NCBI RefSeq assembly: GCF_024169655.1 | Contig: NZ_JALJWV010000001.1 | Location: 3,849,001 to 3,913,000 of the forward strand | Direction: 5' to 3' | DNA: 64,000 nucleotides | Source of the DNA: Pseudomonas marginalis | Lineage (GTDB): Bacteria; Pseudomonadota; Gammaproteobacteria; Pseudomonadales; Pseudomonadaceae | In this document: positions 43,192 through 51,730 of the stretch, piece by piece | Layout: every line of letters starts with the position of its first letter | Position numbering within the stretch: position 1 is the stretch's first letter | Position numbers and translations under genes: made by a program | The notes under the pieces: generated by a model | Databases searched by the model: none | Seen by the model: the letters and a program-made list of their open reading frames with translations, nothing else | Told to the model about the DNA's origin: nothing

Positions 43192-44076
43192 TTACGCCAA
43201 CTGAAACGCCGGATGCTCGCGCAGCGCCGCCACGCAGTGATCGACAAAACTGCGCACGCGCATCGGTGCATGGCGGCCTTCGCGGTAGACCACGTTGACC
43301 GGCAACGGCGCCAACTCGTGGGCGGGCAGGACGCGGCGCAACTGACCGCTGATGAGGTGCTCGTGAATCGGGTAGCTCAGGCAACGGATGATCCCTGCGC
43401 CATGCACAGCCGCATTGATCGCACCTTGCACCGTGGCGCAGCGCAGGCGTGTACGGGCCTTGAGGTGGGCGTGGGGGAAATCCCAGTGGACCTGATCGGC
43501 GCTGGCGATCAGGCGATGTTGTTTGAGATCGTCCGGGTGCGCGGGTTTGCCGTGGGCCGCGAGGTAATCGGGGCTGGCGCAGAGGATCTGCCGCACCTGG
43601 CCGACCGGCCGTGCGATCAGCGACGAGTTCGGCAACGCGCCGACCAGGATCGCCACGTCCAACCCCTCTTCGTGCAGGTTGGGGTAATAGTCGTGGTAGC
43701 GGGCCGTCAGGTACACATCGGGGTGGCGGTCCATATAACCGGCCAGGATCGGCGCCATCACGTACCGGCTGAACAGCAACGGCAAGAACACCCGCAGATT
43801 GCCCTGGGCCTGCACATGCGCGCCGTTGGCCGAGGCTTCGGCGGCGTCCACCGCGGCCAGCAGGCGCACGCAGTCGGCCAGGTAGGCGCTGCCTGCGTCG
43901 GTGAGGCGCACTCCCCGCGTACTGCGCTGCAGCAACGCCACGTGCAGGCGTGCTTCCAACCGCGCCAGCGCGCGCACCAGCGTCGCGCTCGACACCTGGG
44001 CACTGCGCGCCGCCGCAGCCAGGCTCGGTTGCCCGGCCAGCGCCGCAAACAGCTGCATGTCGCGATAGCGCTCCAT
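43192..44076 (-). CDS. LysR-family regulator (second of a tandem pair)
   Basis: A 294-residue regulator with the helix-turn-helix QPSLAAAARSAQVSSATLVRAL at residues about 15-36 and a CrgA-type effector domain. It starts by TGATG overlap with the stop of another LysR gene. The pair lies behind a GST gene on the same strand. Target unknown. Confidence 0.85.
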   Translation of the reverse strand: MERYRDMQLFAALAGQPSLAAAARSAQVSSATLVRALARLEARLHVALLQRSTRGVRLTDAGSAYLADCVRLLAAVDAAEASANGAHVQAQGNLRVFLPLLFSRYVMAPILAGYMDRHPDVYLTARYHDYYPNLHEEGLDVAILVGALPNSSLIARPVGQVRQILCASPDYLAAHGKPAHPDDLKQHRLIASADQVHWDFPHAHLKARTRLRCATVQGAINAAVHGAGIIRCLSYPIHEHLISGQLRRVLPAHELAPLPVNVVYREGRHAPMRVRSFVDHCVAALREHPAFQLA

Positions 44077-44996
44077 CAGCTAGGCCGCTGCGGCGCCGGG
44101 TTCAGGCCACGGTCCTGGGCGAAACGCTGGGTGAGGAAGTCGACGAAGGTCTGCACCTTCGCCGGTACGCGAACGCCCTTCTGGAACACCACCTGGATCG
44201 GCAGCGGCGCGGGTTCGAACGCGTCGAGGACAATCTCCAGCTCACCGGCCGCCACCGCCGCCGCCACCTGATAGGACAGCACCCTCGTCATGCCCCAGCC
44301 GATGCGCGCCAGGTTGATCGCGGCGTTGTTTGCCGTGACCACCAGGCGCGGCGCGATGGGCACCGTCAGCAGCCGGTCGCCGTCGACGAATTGCCACTCG
44401 CTGATCAACTGGCTGGCCGACGACGTGGCGATCTTGGCTTCACGCAACTGCTCGGGACGTTGCGGCCGCCCGTGCTGATCGAGATAGCCGGGCGATGCGC
44501 ACACCACCCGCCGCACTTCACCGACCTGGATCGCCTGTTGCCAAGGCTCCTGCAGATGACCGATGCGCACGGCCACGTCGACGCCTTCGTCGGTCATGTT
44601 CACCACGCGGTCGACCAGCAAGGCGTTGATGTTCACCAGGGGAAAACGATCGAGATACGCCCCCAGCAACGGCGCCACATACAGCTCGCCAAACAGCACC
44701 GGGGCGGTCACGCTCAGTTGGCCGCAGGGGATGGAATAACTGCCCGCCGCCGCTTCCTCGGCTTCGTCCAGCTCGGCGAGGATGCGTCGACAGTCTTCCA
44801 GGTAGCGCTGGCCGGCTTCGGTCAGGTGCAGGCTGCGGGTGGTGCGCGCCAGCAGTTGGGTGCCGATGCGCTGTTCCATCGCAGCAATCGCCCGGGTCAC
44901 GCTGGGCGGCGAAGTTTTCAGGCGGCGCGCGGCGGCGGCGAAGCCCTCCTCCTCGGCCACCGCGAGGAACACCTGCATTTCATGAAATCGGTCCAT
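44076..44996 (-). CDS. LysR-family regulator (first of a tandem pair)
   Basis: A 306-residue regulator with EEGFAAAARRLKTSPPSVTRAIAAME as recognition region and the CrgA-type effector domain LLARTTRSLHLTEAGQRYLED onwards. It begins 18 bp after the GST stop, so GST-LysR-LysR is probably one transcript. Two adjacent overlapping LysR genes of the same subfamily suggest an old duplication. Confidence 0.87.
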   Translation of the reverse strand: MDRFHEMQVFLAVAEEEGFAAAARRLKTSPPSVTRAIAAMEQRIGTQLLARTTRSLHLTEAGQRYLEDCRRILAELDEAEEAAAGSYSIPCGQLSVTAPVLFGELYVAPLLGAYLDRFPLVNINALLVDRVVNMTDEGVDVAVRIGHLQEPWQQAIQVGEVRRVVCASPGYLDQHGRPQRPEQLREAKIATSSASQLISEWQFVDGDRLLTVPIAPRLVVTANNAAINLARIGWGMTRVLSYQVAAAVAAGELEIVLDAFEPAPLPIQVVFQKGVRVPAKVQTFVDFLTQRFAQDRGLNPAPQRPS

Positions 44997-45014
44997 CGGC
45001 GTCCCTCTTGAAGG

Positions 45015-45647
45015 TTACTGTGCTTGCAGGCCCACCGCCGTGCGTGGCATGCCGACAAACCCCGGCAACGCTTCGATACTGGCCAGCCACGCGCGCACTT
45101 GAGGGTAGTCGGCCAGCGACACATTGCCTTCCGGCGCGTGGGCCACGTAGGTATAGAAGGCGATGTCGGCAATGCTCGGCTGCTCACTGGCCAGGAAGCG
45201 GCTTTGGCCCAGTTGCTGTTCAAGCAATTGCAGCAAGGCATGGGAGCGGCTGATGGCGGTGACGGTATCGACATCCGCGCCAAACACCACCGCCAGCCGC
45301 GCGGTCGCCGGTCCGGCGTGCAACTGACCGGCGGCGGCCGAGAGCCAGCGCTGCACACGCGCCTGGCCCAGCGGGTCGCTCGGCAGCCATTGGCCGTTGC
45401 CGTACTTGCTCGCCAGGTACAGCAGAATCGCGTTGGAATCGGCGAGTACGGTGCCGTTGTCATCGATCGCCGGCACCTGGCCGAACGGGTTGATCGTGTC
45501 GACGAATTCAGCGGCCTTGTGCGCGCCTTGCTTGAGGTCGACCAAGATGAATTCACTGGGCAGGCCCAACAGCGACAACATCAGCTCGACCCGATGGGAA
45601 TGGCCGGACAGGGGAAAACCATAGAGTTTGATCGCAGATTGGGACAT
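45015..45647 (-). CDS. Glutathione S-transferase
   Basis: A 210-residue GST with the thioredoxin-like N-terminal domain (LYGFPLSGHSHRVELMLSLL, catalytic Ser or Tyr region; GQVPAIDDNGTVLADSNAILLYLA for glutathione binding). The helical C-terminal domain is SIADIAFYTYVAHAP. I chose the ATG after AAAGGAGCC-like GGAGCCTTTC; the open frame goes 19 codons further. It heads the GST-LysR-LysR operon. Substrate unknown. Confidence 0.9.
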   Translation of the reverse strand: MSQSAIKLYGFPLSGHSHRVELMLSLLGLPSEFILVDLKQGAHKAAEFVDTINPFGQVPAIDDNGTVLADSNAILLYLASKYGNGQWLPSDPLGQARVQRWLSAAAGQLHAGPATARLAVVFGADVDTVTAISRSHALLQLLEQQLGQSRFLASEQPSIADIAFYTYVAHAPEGNVSLADYPQVRAWLASIEALPGFVGMPRTAVGLQAQ

Positions 45648-45779
45648 GAAAGGCTCCAAAAAAGTGGGGGTCTTGACGCCAGGCATGTTCCGCCGCTGCC
45701 TCAATCGATGGAATCACCAGGATTTACAATCGAGCATTTCAGCTGGTGAAACAATCATCGGCGGTTCGTCGCCTGGCCG

Positions 45780-46571
45780 TCAGCGCTCTTGCAGCCGATC
45801 ACGCAAAAACCGATGACTCCTGGAAAACAGGCGCCGGTAGGTGAGCAGCACCGCGCCGACCGTGCCCAACGCCGACGAGGCGGCGATCAAAAACATGATC
45901 ACGATCTGGTACCGCACCGCGTCCACCGGGCTCTCCCCCGCCAGCACCTGGCCGGTCATCATGCCGGGCAGGCTGACGATACCGACCACGGTCATCTGGT
46001 TCAGCGTCGGGATCATCCCGGCGCGCACCGCCTGGCGGATCGCTTCCTGCGCCGCTTCCCAGCGTGAGCCGCCGAGGGCCAGGATCATCTCGATGGTGTT
46101 GCGACCCGAGGTCAATTCCTGGGTCATGCGCTCTATGCCCAGGGACACGCCGGTCAAGGTGTTGCCGAGGATCATGCCGAGGATCGGGATCGCGTACTGC
46201 GGCTCGTACCACGGGTGGATACGAATCACCGCAAACAAGCCCACCGCCGTGACCAGCCACGAACTGCCCCACACTGACACGATGCTGTCGATCCGTTGCC
46301 CACGGTAAGTGCGCCGCCCGCGCCCCGCCGCCGACAGGCCGGCAATCAGGGTCATCGCGCACATCAGCGGCAGCACCACGTACCAATAGGCGAACGCGAA
46401 CACCCAGCCCAGCAGGTAACCGATCGCCAACAGTTGCACCACGGTACGCACGGCGGCCCACAGCAACTGGCGCTCCAGACCCAGGCGCAACGCCAGCGAC
46501 AGCGCGCCGTTGATCAGGATCAGCGAGGCGGCGATGGCCATGTCCAGCGCGGTCAGGTTCTGATAGTTCAT
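45780..46571 (-). CDS. fetB: Iron export ABC transporter permease FetB
   Basis: A 263-residue UPF0014/FetB-family inner-membrane permease with seven predicted TM helices. Hallmarks are GMILGNTLTGVSLGIERM and MTVVGIVSLPGMMTGQVLAG. In E. coli FetAB exports iron and protects against oxidative stress. It starts by ATGA overlap with fetA. Confidence 0.9.
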   Translation of the reverse strand: MNYQNLTALDMAIAASLILINGALSLALRLGLERQLLWAAVRTVVQLLAIGYLLGWVFAFAYWYVVLPLMCAMTLIAGLSAAGRGRRTYRGQRIDSIVSVWGSSWLVTAVGLFAVIRIHPWYEPQYAIPILGMILGNTLTGVSLGIERMTQELTSGRNTIEMILALGGSRWEAAQEAIRQAVRAGMIPTLNQMTVVGIVSLPGMMTGQVLAGESPVDAVRYQIVIMFLIAASSALGTVGAVLLTYRRLFSRSHRFLRDRLQER

Positions 46572-47245
46572 GGTGGTGTGGCTCCGCTCAGCACACCGGC
46601 GCGCATGTGCAGGTGGATGTCACTCATGCGTTGGGCCTGTTCCAGGTCATGCGACACCCAGACATACGCGCGGGTGGGATCATCGGCGAACCAGGCGTCG
46701 ATCAGCGCTTCGACATCGTGCGAGGACGCGGGGTCGAGGGCGGCGGTGGGTTCGTCCAGCAACAGCACGTCGGGGTTGAGCTGCAGCGTGCGGATCAACG
46801 CCACTACCTGAGACTCGCCGCCCGACAGGTCGCTGGCGTTTTTTGCCAGGAAGTCGGGCGACTTGCCGGCGTGCTGCAGCAGCGCAGTGACGCTCGCCAG
46901 CTCGAAATGGCGTTTACGCAGGATCTTGAGGCTGAAGGGAAAACGCAGATTGTCTTGCACCGTGCCGTCGATCAGCGCCGGGCGTTGAGACAGATAGCAG
47001 ATGCGGCTGCGGTACTCGGGAATGTCTGTGTCAGCGATCGGCCGGCTATTCCACAGGACCTGCCCCGATGTGGGCGCGTCCAGCAACGCCAGTGCCCGCA
47101 GGAACACGCTTTTGCCGGAACCGGACGCGCCAGTGATCGACACGCGGTCGCCGCGGTGCAAGCTGAAGTCAGTGGGCTGGAGCAAGGCCACCTGGCGACG
47201 CTCATCCCGGCGCGCAAGGGCGCGGGTTTCGATCAGTGCGCTCAT
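46568..47245 (-). CDS. fetA: Iron export ABC transporter ATPase FetA
   Basis: A 225-residue ATPase with Walker A GASGSGKS near residue 38, signature LSGGESQVVALIRTL and Walker B VLLLDEPTAALDP. The ATG at 47245 (MSALIETRAL) has GAGGAG ten bases upstream; two earlier Met codons are possible. It is co-translated with fetB. Confidence 0.87.
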   Translation of the reverse strand: MSALIETRALARRDERRQVALLQPTDFSLHRGDRVSITGASGSGKSVFLRALALLDAPTSGQVLWNSRPIADTDIPEYRSRICYLSQRPALIDGTVQDNLRFPFSLKILRKRHFELASVTALLQHAGKSPDFLAKNASDLSGGESQVVALIRTLQLNPDVLLLDEPTAALDPASSHDVEALIDAWFADDPTRAYVWVSHDLEQAQRMSDIHLHMRAGVLSGATPP

Positions 47246-47501
47246 GGACGCGATGCTCCTCATGGTTCGGTCAGGCGCAATGGTGAAGCAGGCGAGCGGG
47301 CGTTTCATAGCAAAAGTTCATACGATGGCGACCGGCCCTGTGGCGAGCGCCTTGCAATCAGCCCCTGCCCTGCCTATATTTGCCGCCTGGCGCTCTCTAC
47401 GCCACCTTCCGCGGAAAGGGCTGCGCCCAAGACAGTGAAGCACTCCCTCGTTTCTACGACTCCCAACCTTAAAGCGGAAAAGGTTTGTGCTAGGAGCTCG
47501 T

Positions 47502-48707
47502 ATGTCGCAACGCCGCGTATCCTCGACCGCTGATGGCCGTCTCAACCTTGAGCAGCAGCGCAAGCGCGCCAAGGAACTGTTGGCACGCCTGAAAAGCGAA
47601 AACCCCGACGCCACCTTGTCCCAGGCTCAATGGCAGATCGCCAAACAGCTGGGTTTCAGCAGTTGGCCCCAGCTCAAGGCCCATGTCGACGCCATCGACT
47701 TCGCCGCCCGCCATCCCGACTTCGCCGCCAGCGACGAAGCCCGCACCACCCATTGGCGCTGTGGCAACGACATTGCCCATAGCCTGCAATTGGCGGGGTT
47801 CAAGGGGCGCTTCCAGATGCTCAGCGACCCGTTGTGCATGGGCCCGGTTCGCGACCTGCCCCGCGACGAATTCCGCACCATGCGCAGCGCATTCATCAGC
47901 CAGGCTTTTGGCCTGGGCGAAGCGGATGTCGCGCGCCGTGTCGCCGATGAATACAACCAACTGGAAACCTTGGCCAGCGCCGAACACAGCGTGCAGTGGT
48001 GCGAGGCGGATGCGTATGACCAACTGTTCCTGATCCGCGCCCTGGCCGGTCTTGACCAGGCACCGCGCAAGCTGGAACTGATCGAGGTGGACCGCATCCC
48101 GGGGGTAGAACGCTTTATCGGCATTGGCCAATTAGCCCCCGATGTACTGGCGTGGTTATGGCCGCAGCGGCGCTTGATCGATGACGACGCGGTGCAGTTG
48201 GCCCGTGAAGCATGGTCAGCCTACTGCGCCAGTTCTCCGCTTGAGCTGGCGGCACTGGCCCAGGGTACGCATCCCGCCCTGCCCTTGCTGGCACCCGCCT
48301 TGCGACGCCAGTTGCAGGAATTGCCAGGGGCGAGGGATGGCTTGTCACTGACCGAACGCCTGTCTCTGGCCTACATCGCCGAAGCCGGGCCGGTCGCGTT
48401 CGGGCGCGTGTTTGCCGAGTTGATGGGCAAGCGCGAACCACTGCCGTTCCTCGGGGACATGATGTTCCATGCACTGCTGCGGCCGTTGATCGACGGCGAG
48501 CGGCCTTTGTTGACGGAAACCGAGACTCATCTTGAATGGCCTCGGCGGGTACTGGCGTTGACGGCGTTGGGGCACACCGTACTGAGCGGCGATGCTTATT
48601 GGCTGGACCACGCCAGCCATGAACGCTGGGTCGGCGGTGTTTGCCTGAGGCCCGGCCAATCTCATTGGAGCCTTGATGAACAGCTGTCGCCGGTATGGCG
48701 GCCTTGA
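47502..48707 (+). CDS. DUF1835 domain protein
   Basis: A 401-residue cytoplasmic protein. The N-terminus (about residues 15-65) carries a helical repeat ending FSSWPQLKAHVDAIDFA. The DUF1835 domain starts at WRCGNDIAHSLQLAGFKG and includes SDPLCMGPVRDLP. A C-terminal DUF3658-like part follows. Function is not known. The start ATG follows TAGGAGCTCGT. It is divergent from fetAB. Confidence 0.85.
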   Translation: MSQRRVSSTADGRLNLEQQRKRAKELLARLKSENPDATLSQAQWQIAKQLGFSSWPQLKAHVDAIDFAARHPDFAASDEARTTHWRCGNDIAHSLQLAGFKGRFQMLSDPLCMGPVRDLPRDEFRTMRSAFISQAFGLGEADVARRVADEYNQLETLASAEHSVQWCEADAYDQLFLIRALAGLDQAPRKLELIEVDRIPGVERFIGIGQLAPDVLAWLWPQRRLIDDDAVQLAREAWSAYCASSPLELAALAQGTHPALPLLAPALRRQLQELPGARDGLSLTERLSLAYIAEAGPVAFGRVFAELMGKREPLPFLGDMMFHALLRPLIDGERPLLTETETHLEWPRRVLALTALGHTVLSGDAYWLDHASHERWVGGVCLRPGQSHWSLDEQLSPVWRP

Positions 48708-48818
48708 TTCGCGGGGGGATTTCGTCCGGGCCGGACACAATATCGGTGAGGCCCGGCGCAAGGTGCTTTCAACGTAATCACCACCGTCGATGACGACGAA
48801 GACTGGCGTCAAAAAGCT

Positions 48819-49097
48819 TTAGGTGGATTTTTCGGTTTTATCTATTTCCCTGGAAATCCAAGCATTACCCAGGGTCACTGCAATTAAAAAAGTTTCAACA
48901 ATTGCCAGCCAAATAAGGGTCGCCCAATACTGCTTTGGCTGTGCCACAAGCGTGTAAGTGATGGAAGGCCTCACGCGACTGTGAGACACCACCACACCGC
49001 GAATTAACCCATCAATTATTTGGTAGCCCAAAAGCCCCACAATCAAGGTCATAACCGCAGTCATGATCCAGAACGGCCGACTGTCTGAACGCTTCAT
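48819..49097 (-). CDS. Small two-TM membrane protein, unknown
   Basis: A 92-residue protein with TM helices at about residues 10-30 (FWIMTAVMTLIVGLLGYQII) and 60-80 (TLIWLAIVETFLIAVTLG). The ATG at 49097 follows CAAGAGAAATACC. It lies downstream of hcp and another small gene on the same strand; size and topology would suit an immunity protein but nothing proves it. Confidence 0.55.
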   Translation of the reverse strand: MKRSDSRPFWIMTAVMTLIVGLLGYQIIDGLIRGVVVSHSRVRPSITYTLVAQPKQYWATLIWLAIVETFLIAVTLGNAWISREIDKTEKST

Positions 49098-49133
49098 GGT
49101 ATTTCTCTTGAGATCCAACTATTCAGAAATAGC

Positions 49134-49448
49134 TTACGTAATCTGCTGATCACGAGGTAAAACAACATCCCCAGCTTGAGCTCGAGTTTCAATGATCTCG
49201 ATCCAATCACGATATTTTGGAAATTCTATTTTTAGCCAGTCGCTGGGGACGAAGGGGTGATTGAGATACTCCGCCACAGGCTGATTTTCAGTGATTGCCA
49301 ATACTACAACCAAGTATGTCGGGGTATCTTCGGCCATAGCAGCAGGCACGAACACGCGTCTTTCTTCATTTACTCCGAAGGACCGACGCCATTCGGGATA
49401 ACGCTTTTTCTCAAGATTGGGAACAGAAAACCAATAAATATCGCTCAT
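49134..49448 (-). CDS. Small soluble protein downstream of hcp, unknown
   Basis: A 104-residue, Trp/Pro-rich protein (DIYWFSVPNLEKKRYPEWRR start, FPKYRDWIEIIE near the end). No family recognised, no signal peptide or TM. It sits 116 bp after hcp, across a hairpin, and 36 bp before the small membrane protein gene. Confidence 0.5.
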   Translation of the reverse strand: MSDIYWFSVPNLEKKRYPEWRRSFGVNEERRVFVPAAMAEDTPTYLVVVLAITENQPVAEYLNHPFVPSDWLKIEFPKYRDWIEIIETRAQAGDVVLPRDQQIT

Positions 49449-49520
49449 AAATTTCGTCTCGTAAGTTGATCGGCACAGTCAATGAAAAACAGCCGGTGGA
49501 GTTCGACCAGGAATTCTGGC

Positions 49521-49551
49521 GCCCGGATGCGCAAAGACACGCTATCCGGGC
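49521..49551 (-). terminator. Hairpin after hcp
   Basis: GCCCGGAT and ATCCGGGC form a perfect 8-bp stem with a 15-nt loop, 13 bp beyond the hcp stop. No T-run follows on the minus strand, so termination would be rho-assisted, or it is a 3'-end stabiliser. Confidence 0.45.
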
Positions 49552-49564
49552 ACAAGGGGAGGCT

Positions 49565-50053
49565 TCAGGCTTTGACGTTCTGCCGGATATTCCAGCCGAA
49601 CTTCACTGGCCCGCCGTCCTTGGCGCCGTCGGCCTTCTGCGGCTGGTAGCTGACGTCGACGCTGGCGAAGTTCAAGGCGATGCTGTCGTAGAGCACCTCA
49701 TCCTGACTTTCAGCACCGGTGCCGTAGGACACCACCATGACTTCCTTCAGGGTGATCACCAGATACTCCACCGGGCTGGAACCGCCCGCCTTGCGCACCA
49801 CCAGTCGTGCTTCGGGATAATGCTTGCCGGTCGTGCAGGCCATCATCAGGTTGGGGCTGGATTTATCCAGCGGCTTTTTCAGGTTCAGGTTGGCAAAGTC
49901 GGCCTTGCCCGCACCGCCACCGGTGCCGGAATGCATCGACCCGGTCTGCGACAACCCCCACGCCCACTCGGTGACATCAATCTCATCCCGATGGGCCTGG
50001 TCCCGTGATTCACCCTTGATATCGCCCAGTTTCAAAAACATATCGACGGCCAT
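49565..50053 (-). CDS. hcp: Hcp, type VI secretion tube protein
   Basis: A 162-residue Hcp1-type protein that forms hexameric rings of the T6SS inner tube and carries small effectors. MAVDMFLKLGDIKGESRD, WAWGLSQTGSMH and KGHY-like ACTTGKHYPEARL are family landmarks. The ATG at 50053 lies after CAGGACAGGGCGCTCAC. No other T6SS structural genes are nearby, so this is an orphan hcp island. It is divergent from an effector/immunity candidate pair. Confidence 0.92.
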   Translation of the reverse strand: MAVDMFLKLGDIKGESRDQAHRDEIDVTEWAWGLSQTGSMHSGTGGGAGKADFANLNLKKPLDKSSPNLMMACTTGKHYPEARLVVRKAGGSSPVEYLVITLKEVMVVSYGTGAESQDEVLYDSIALNFASVDVSYQPQKADGAKDGGPVKFGWNIRQNVKA

Positions 50054-50238
50054 GTGAGCGCCCTGTCCTGTTATGCGTCGGTAGTGACGTGGGGCGCACT
50101 GTTCCTGAATCAACACCCCGCTCACAAGACGTCAGGACGGAATTGAGAAGTGCCTTTCTTGAAAAAACGAAACTTCCGACATTCATCCGCGCGAAGCCAT
50201 CTTTACTCTCTCGACTCCCACAAACCAGGAGTTAAGGA

Positions 50239-51153
50239 ATGACGATCTCCCTGTTCAAGGATGGATTTCTCTCAGCCCATCTCAACACGCGCCAACGTCT
50301 CGAAGGCAGCCTCAACCTGCGGCGGTTGTTCTTCGCCATCGACGCCGACCCGGCGCTGATCGGCGCAGGGGTGGTGTACATCGACGAAGCGTTCAACGTG
50401 GTGACACTGCGTGAGTTCCAGGCGATTTGCAGTGTGCGGCCGATTACCGTGGTGCTGCGTGAAGCGCCCCGGTATGTGGGGCCGGTGGAATTCAAGCGGA
50501 TGTTGGAACATGAGCCGCGAGAGTCGAGGTTGATGGCGGAGGCGATGAATATGGCGGTGACGTGTGCGGGGGCGCTGTTGAGTTGGCATGTTATATACAG
50601 CGGGATAGCCTTGATGCCCTTTATTGCTGGCGCAAGCGTTGTCATCTCTTTCATCGGCACAACCGCAGCAGTGGCGAGCTCGTTCCAGTGCGCAGCAGGA
50701 GTCTATCGAACCGTAAACGAAGTTTGGGACCCTCAGAGGAATGACCATCTGGACAGTAGCGCTTGGTACGAAGGAATGATGGCGGCTCTGGACGCTGTTT
50801 CCTTACTTGGGGTGGCCACTTCTGCCGTAACGACAGTGAAAGTTATCAACCTGTCCAAGCGAGCAACAGGCAAACCACTTCGAGAGGTACTTCGTGGGCT
50901 GAGCCGACAGGAGCGGGCAAAATTGACGGATGAACTGTTGAGAATCCAAGACCCACGACTGACACCGAAGCTCCTCAAGCTCAAACAGGCCGCAGGCAAT
51001 GCCCCCAAACGCATTCCAGCGACACAGATAAAACCAATCACCGCCATCCATCGCAGGGATACTTTTGCAGCAGCGCTGGGTCTCACCAGCAGCGCGATGT
51101 CCGGAAATACGAAGACGCTGGCCATCGGTATTTACCAAGAGTTCAGCGAATGA
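50239..51153 (+). CDS. Candidate Hcp-linked membrane-active T6SS effector
   Basis: A 304-residue protein of no family I can name. Residues 1-90 form a soluble N-terminal region (LEGSLNLRRLFFAIDADPALIG). Residues about 97-150 are two hydrophobic helices in tandem (AVTCAGALLSWHVIYSGIALM, then FIAGASVVISFIGTTAAVA). The rest is Ala/Lys-rich (MMAALDAVSLLGVATSAV near residue 180). There is no signal peptide. It overlaps a four-TM membrane protein gene (ATGA) and is divergent from hcp. The pattern suits a membrane-targeting T6SS effector with immunity; all of this is from context. The ATG follows CCAGGAGTTAAGGA. Confidence 0.65.
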   Translation: MTISLFKDGFLSAHLNTRQRLEGSLNLRRLFFAIDADPALIGAGVVYIDEAFNVVTLREFQAICSVRPITVVLREAPRYVGPVEFKRMLEHEPRESRLMAEAMNMAVTCAGALLSWHVIYSGIALMPFIAGASVVISFIGTTAAVASSFQCAAGVYRTVNEVWDPQRNDHLDSSAWYEGMMAALDAVSLLGVATSAVTTVKVINLSKRATGKPLREVLRGLSRQERAKLTDELLRIQDPRLTPKLLKLKQAAGNAPKRIPATQIKPITAIHRRDTFAAALGLTSSAMSGNTKTLAIGIYQEFSE

Positions 51154-51635
51154 AAAACCACAGAGAGCCCTTTTACATCGTAGATCCTCGCCCACTTTTG
51201 GCTCACTACAGGCTGGCGTTGTTTGGCGGAGTTTTAGCCCTGTGCTTTTCGATTGCCACTGCCAGCACGCTAATGAACCTTACTTACTTCTCTGACGCAT
51301 CTGATGGGGTTAGCGATGGGGTATTTTTTCTCGGAGGCGGTATGGCATGCGTGGTATTTGGCGTCGCACAGAGCATTGTCCTCCACGGTTATCCTCAGTG
51401 GGTTTGGCTTCAGGTTGGCGTGTTCATGATTTATTTGCTGCTTGTAGTTCCGACAACCATTTATAGCCCAGATCACGCCCTATTTACCTTTGCCCTGCTG
51501 AGCCCGTTACTTGGACTGCTGTGCCTTAACAGCAAGCGCCAACGGGAAATGCGTCTAAAGATGGTAGAAATCCGCCACAAGCGCGAAGCCATCATCGCCA
51601 CCCTGAAAAAACAAGGCCGCTGGAAATGGTGGTAA
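51150..51635 (+). CDS. Candidate immunity membrane protein for the Hcp-linked effector
   Basis: A 161-residue protein with four predicted TM helices (LFGGVLALCFSIATASTL, FFLGGGMACVVFGVAQSI, WLQVGVFMIYLLLVVPTTI, LFTFALLSPLLGLLCL) and a basic C-terminal tail. It starts by ATGA overlap with the effector gene. Inner-membrane immunity is typical for pore-forming or membrane-targeting effectors. No named family recognised. Confidence 0.65.
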   Translation: MKNHREPFYIVDPRPLLAHYRLALFGGVLALCFSIATASTLMNLTYFSDASDGVSDGVFFLGGGMACVVFGVAQSIVLHGYPQWVWLQVGVFMIYLLLVVPTTIYSPDHALFTFALLSPLLGLLCLNSKRQREMRLKMVEIRHKREAIIATLKKQGRWKWW

Positions 51636-51730
51636 CCCGCGCGGTTGCTGGCACAGTCGACATCCGATCACCGAGACCCGAACGCCACCCTATCGCGAGC
51701 AAGCCCGCACACGTTTTTTACCGCAGTCCT

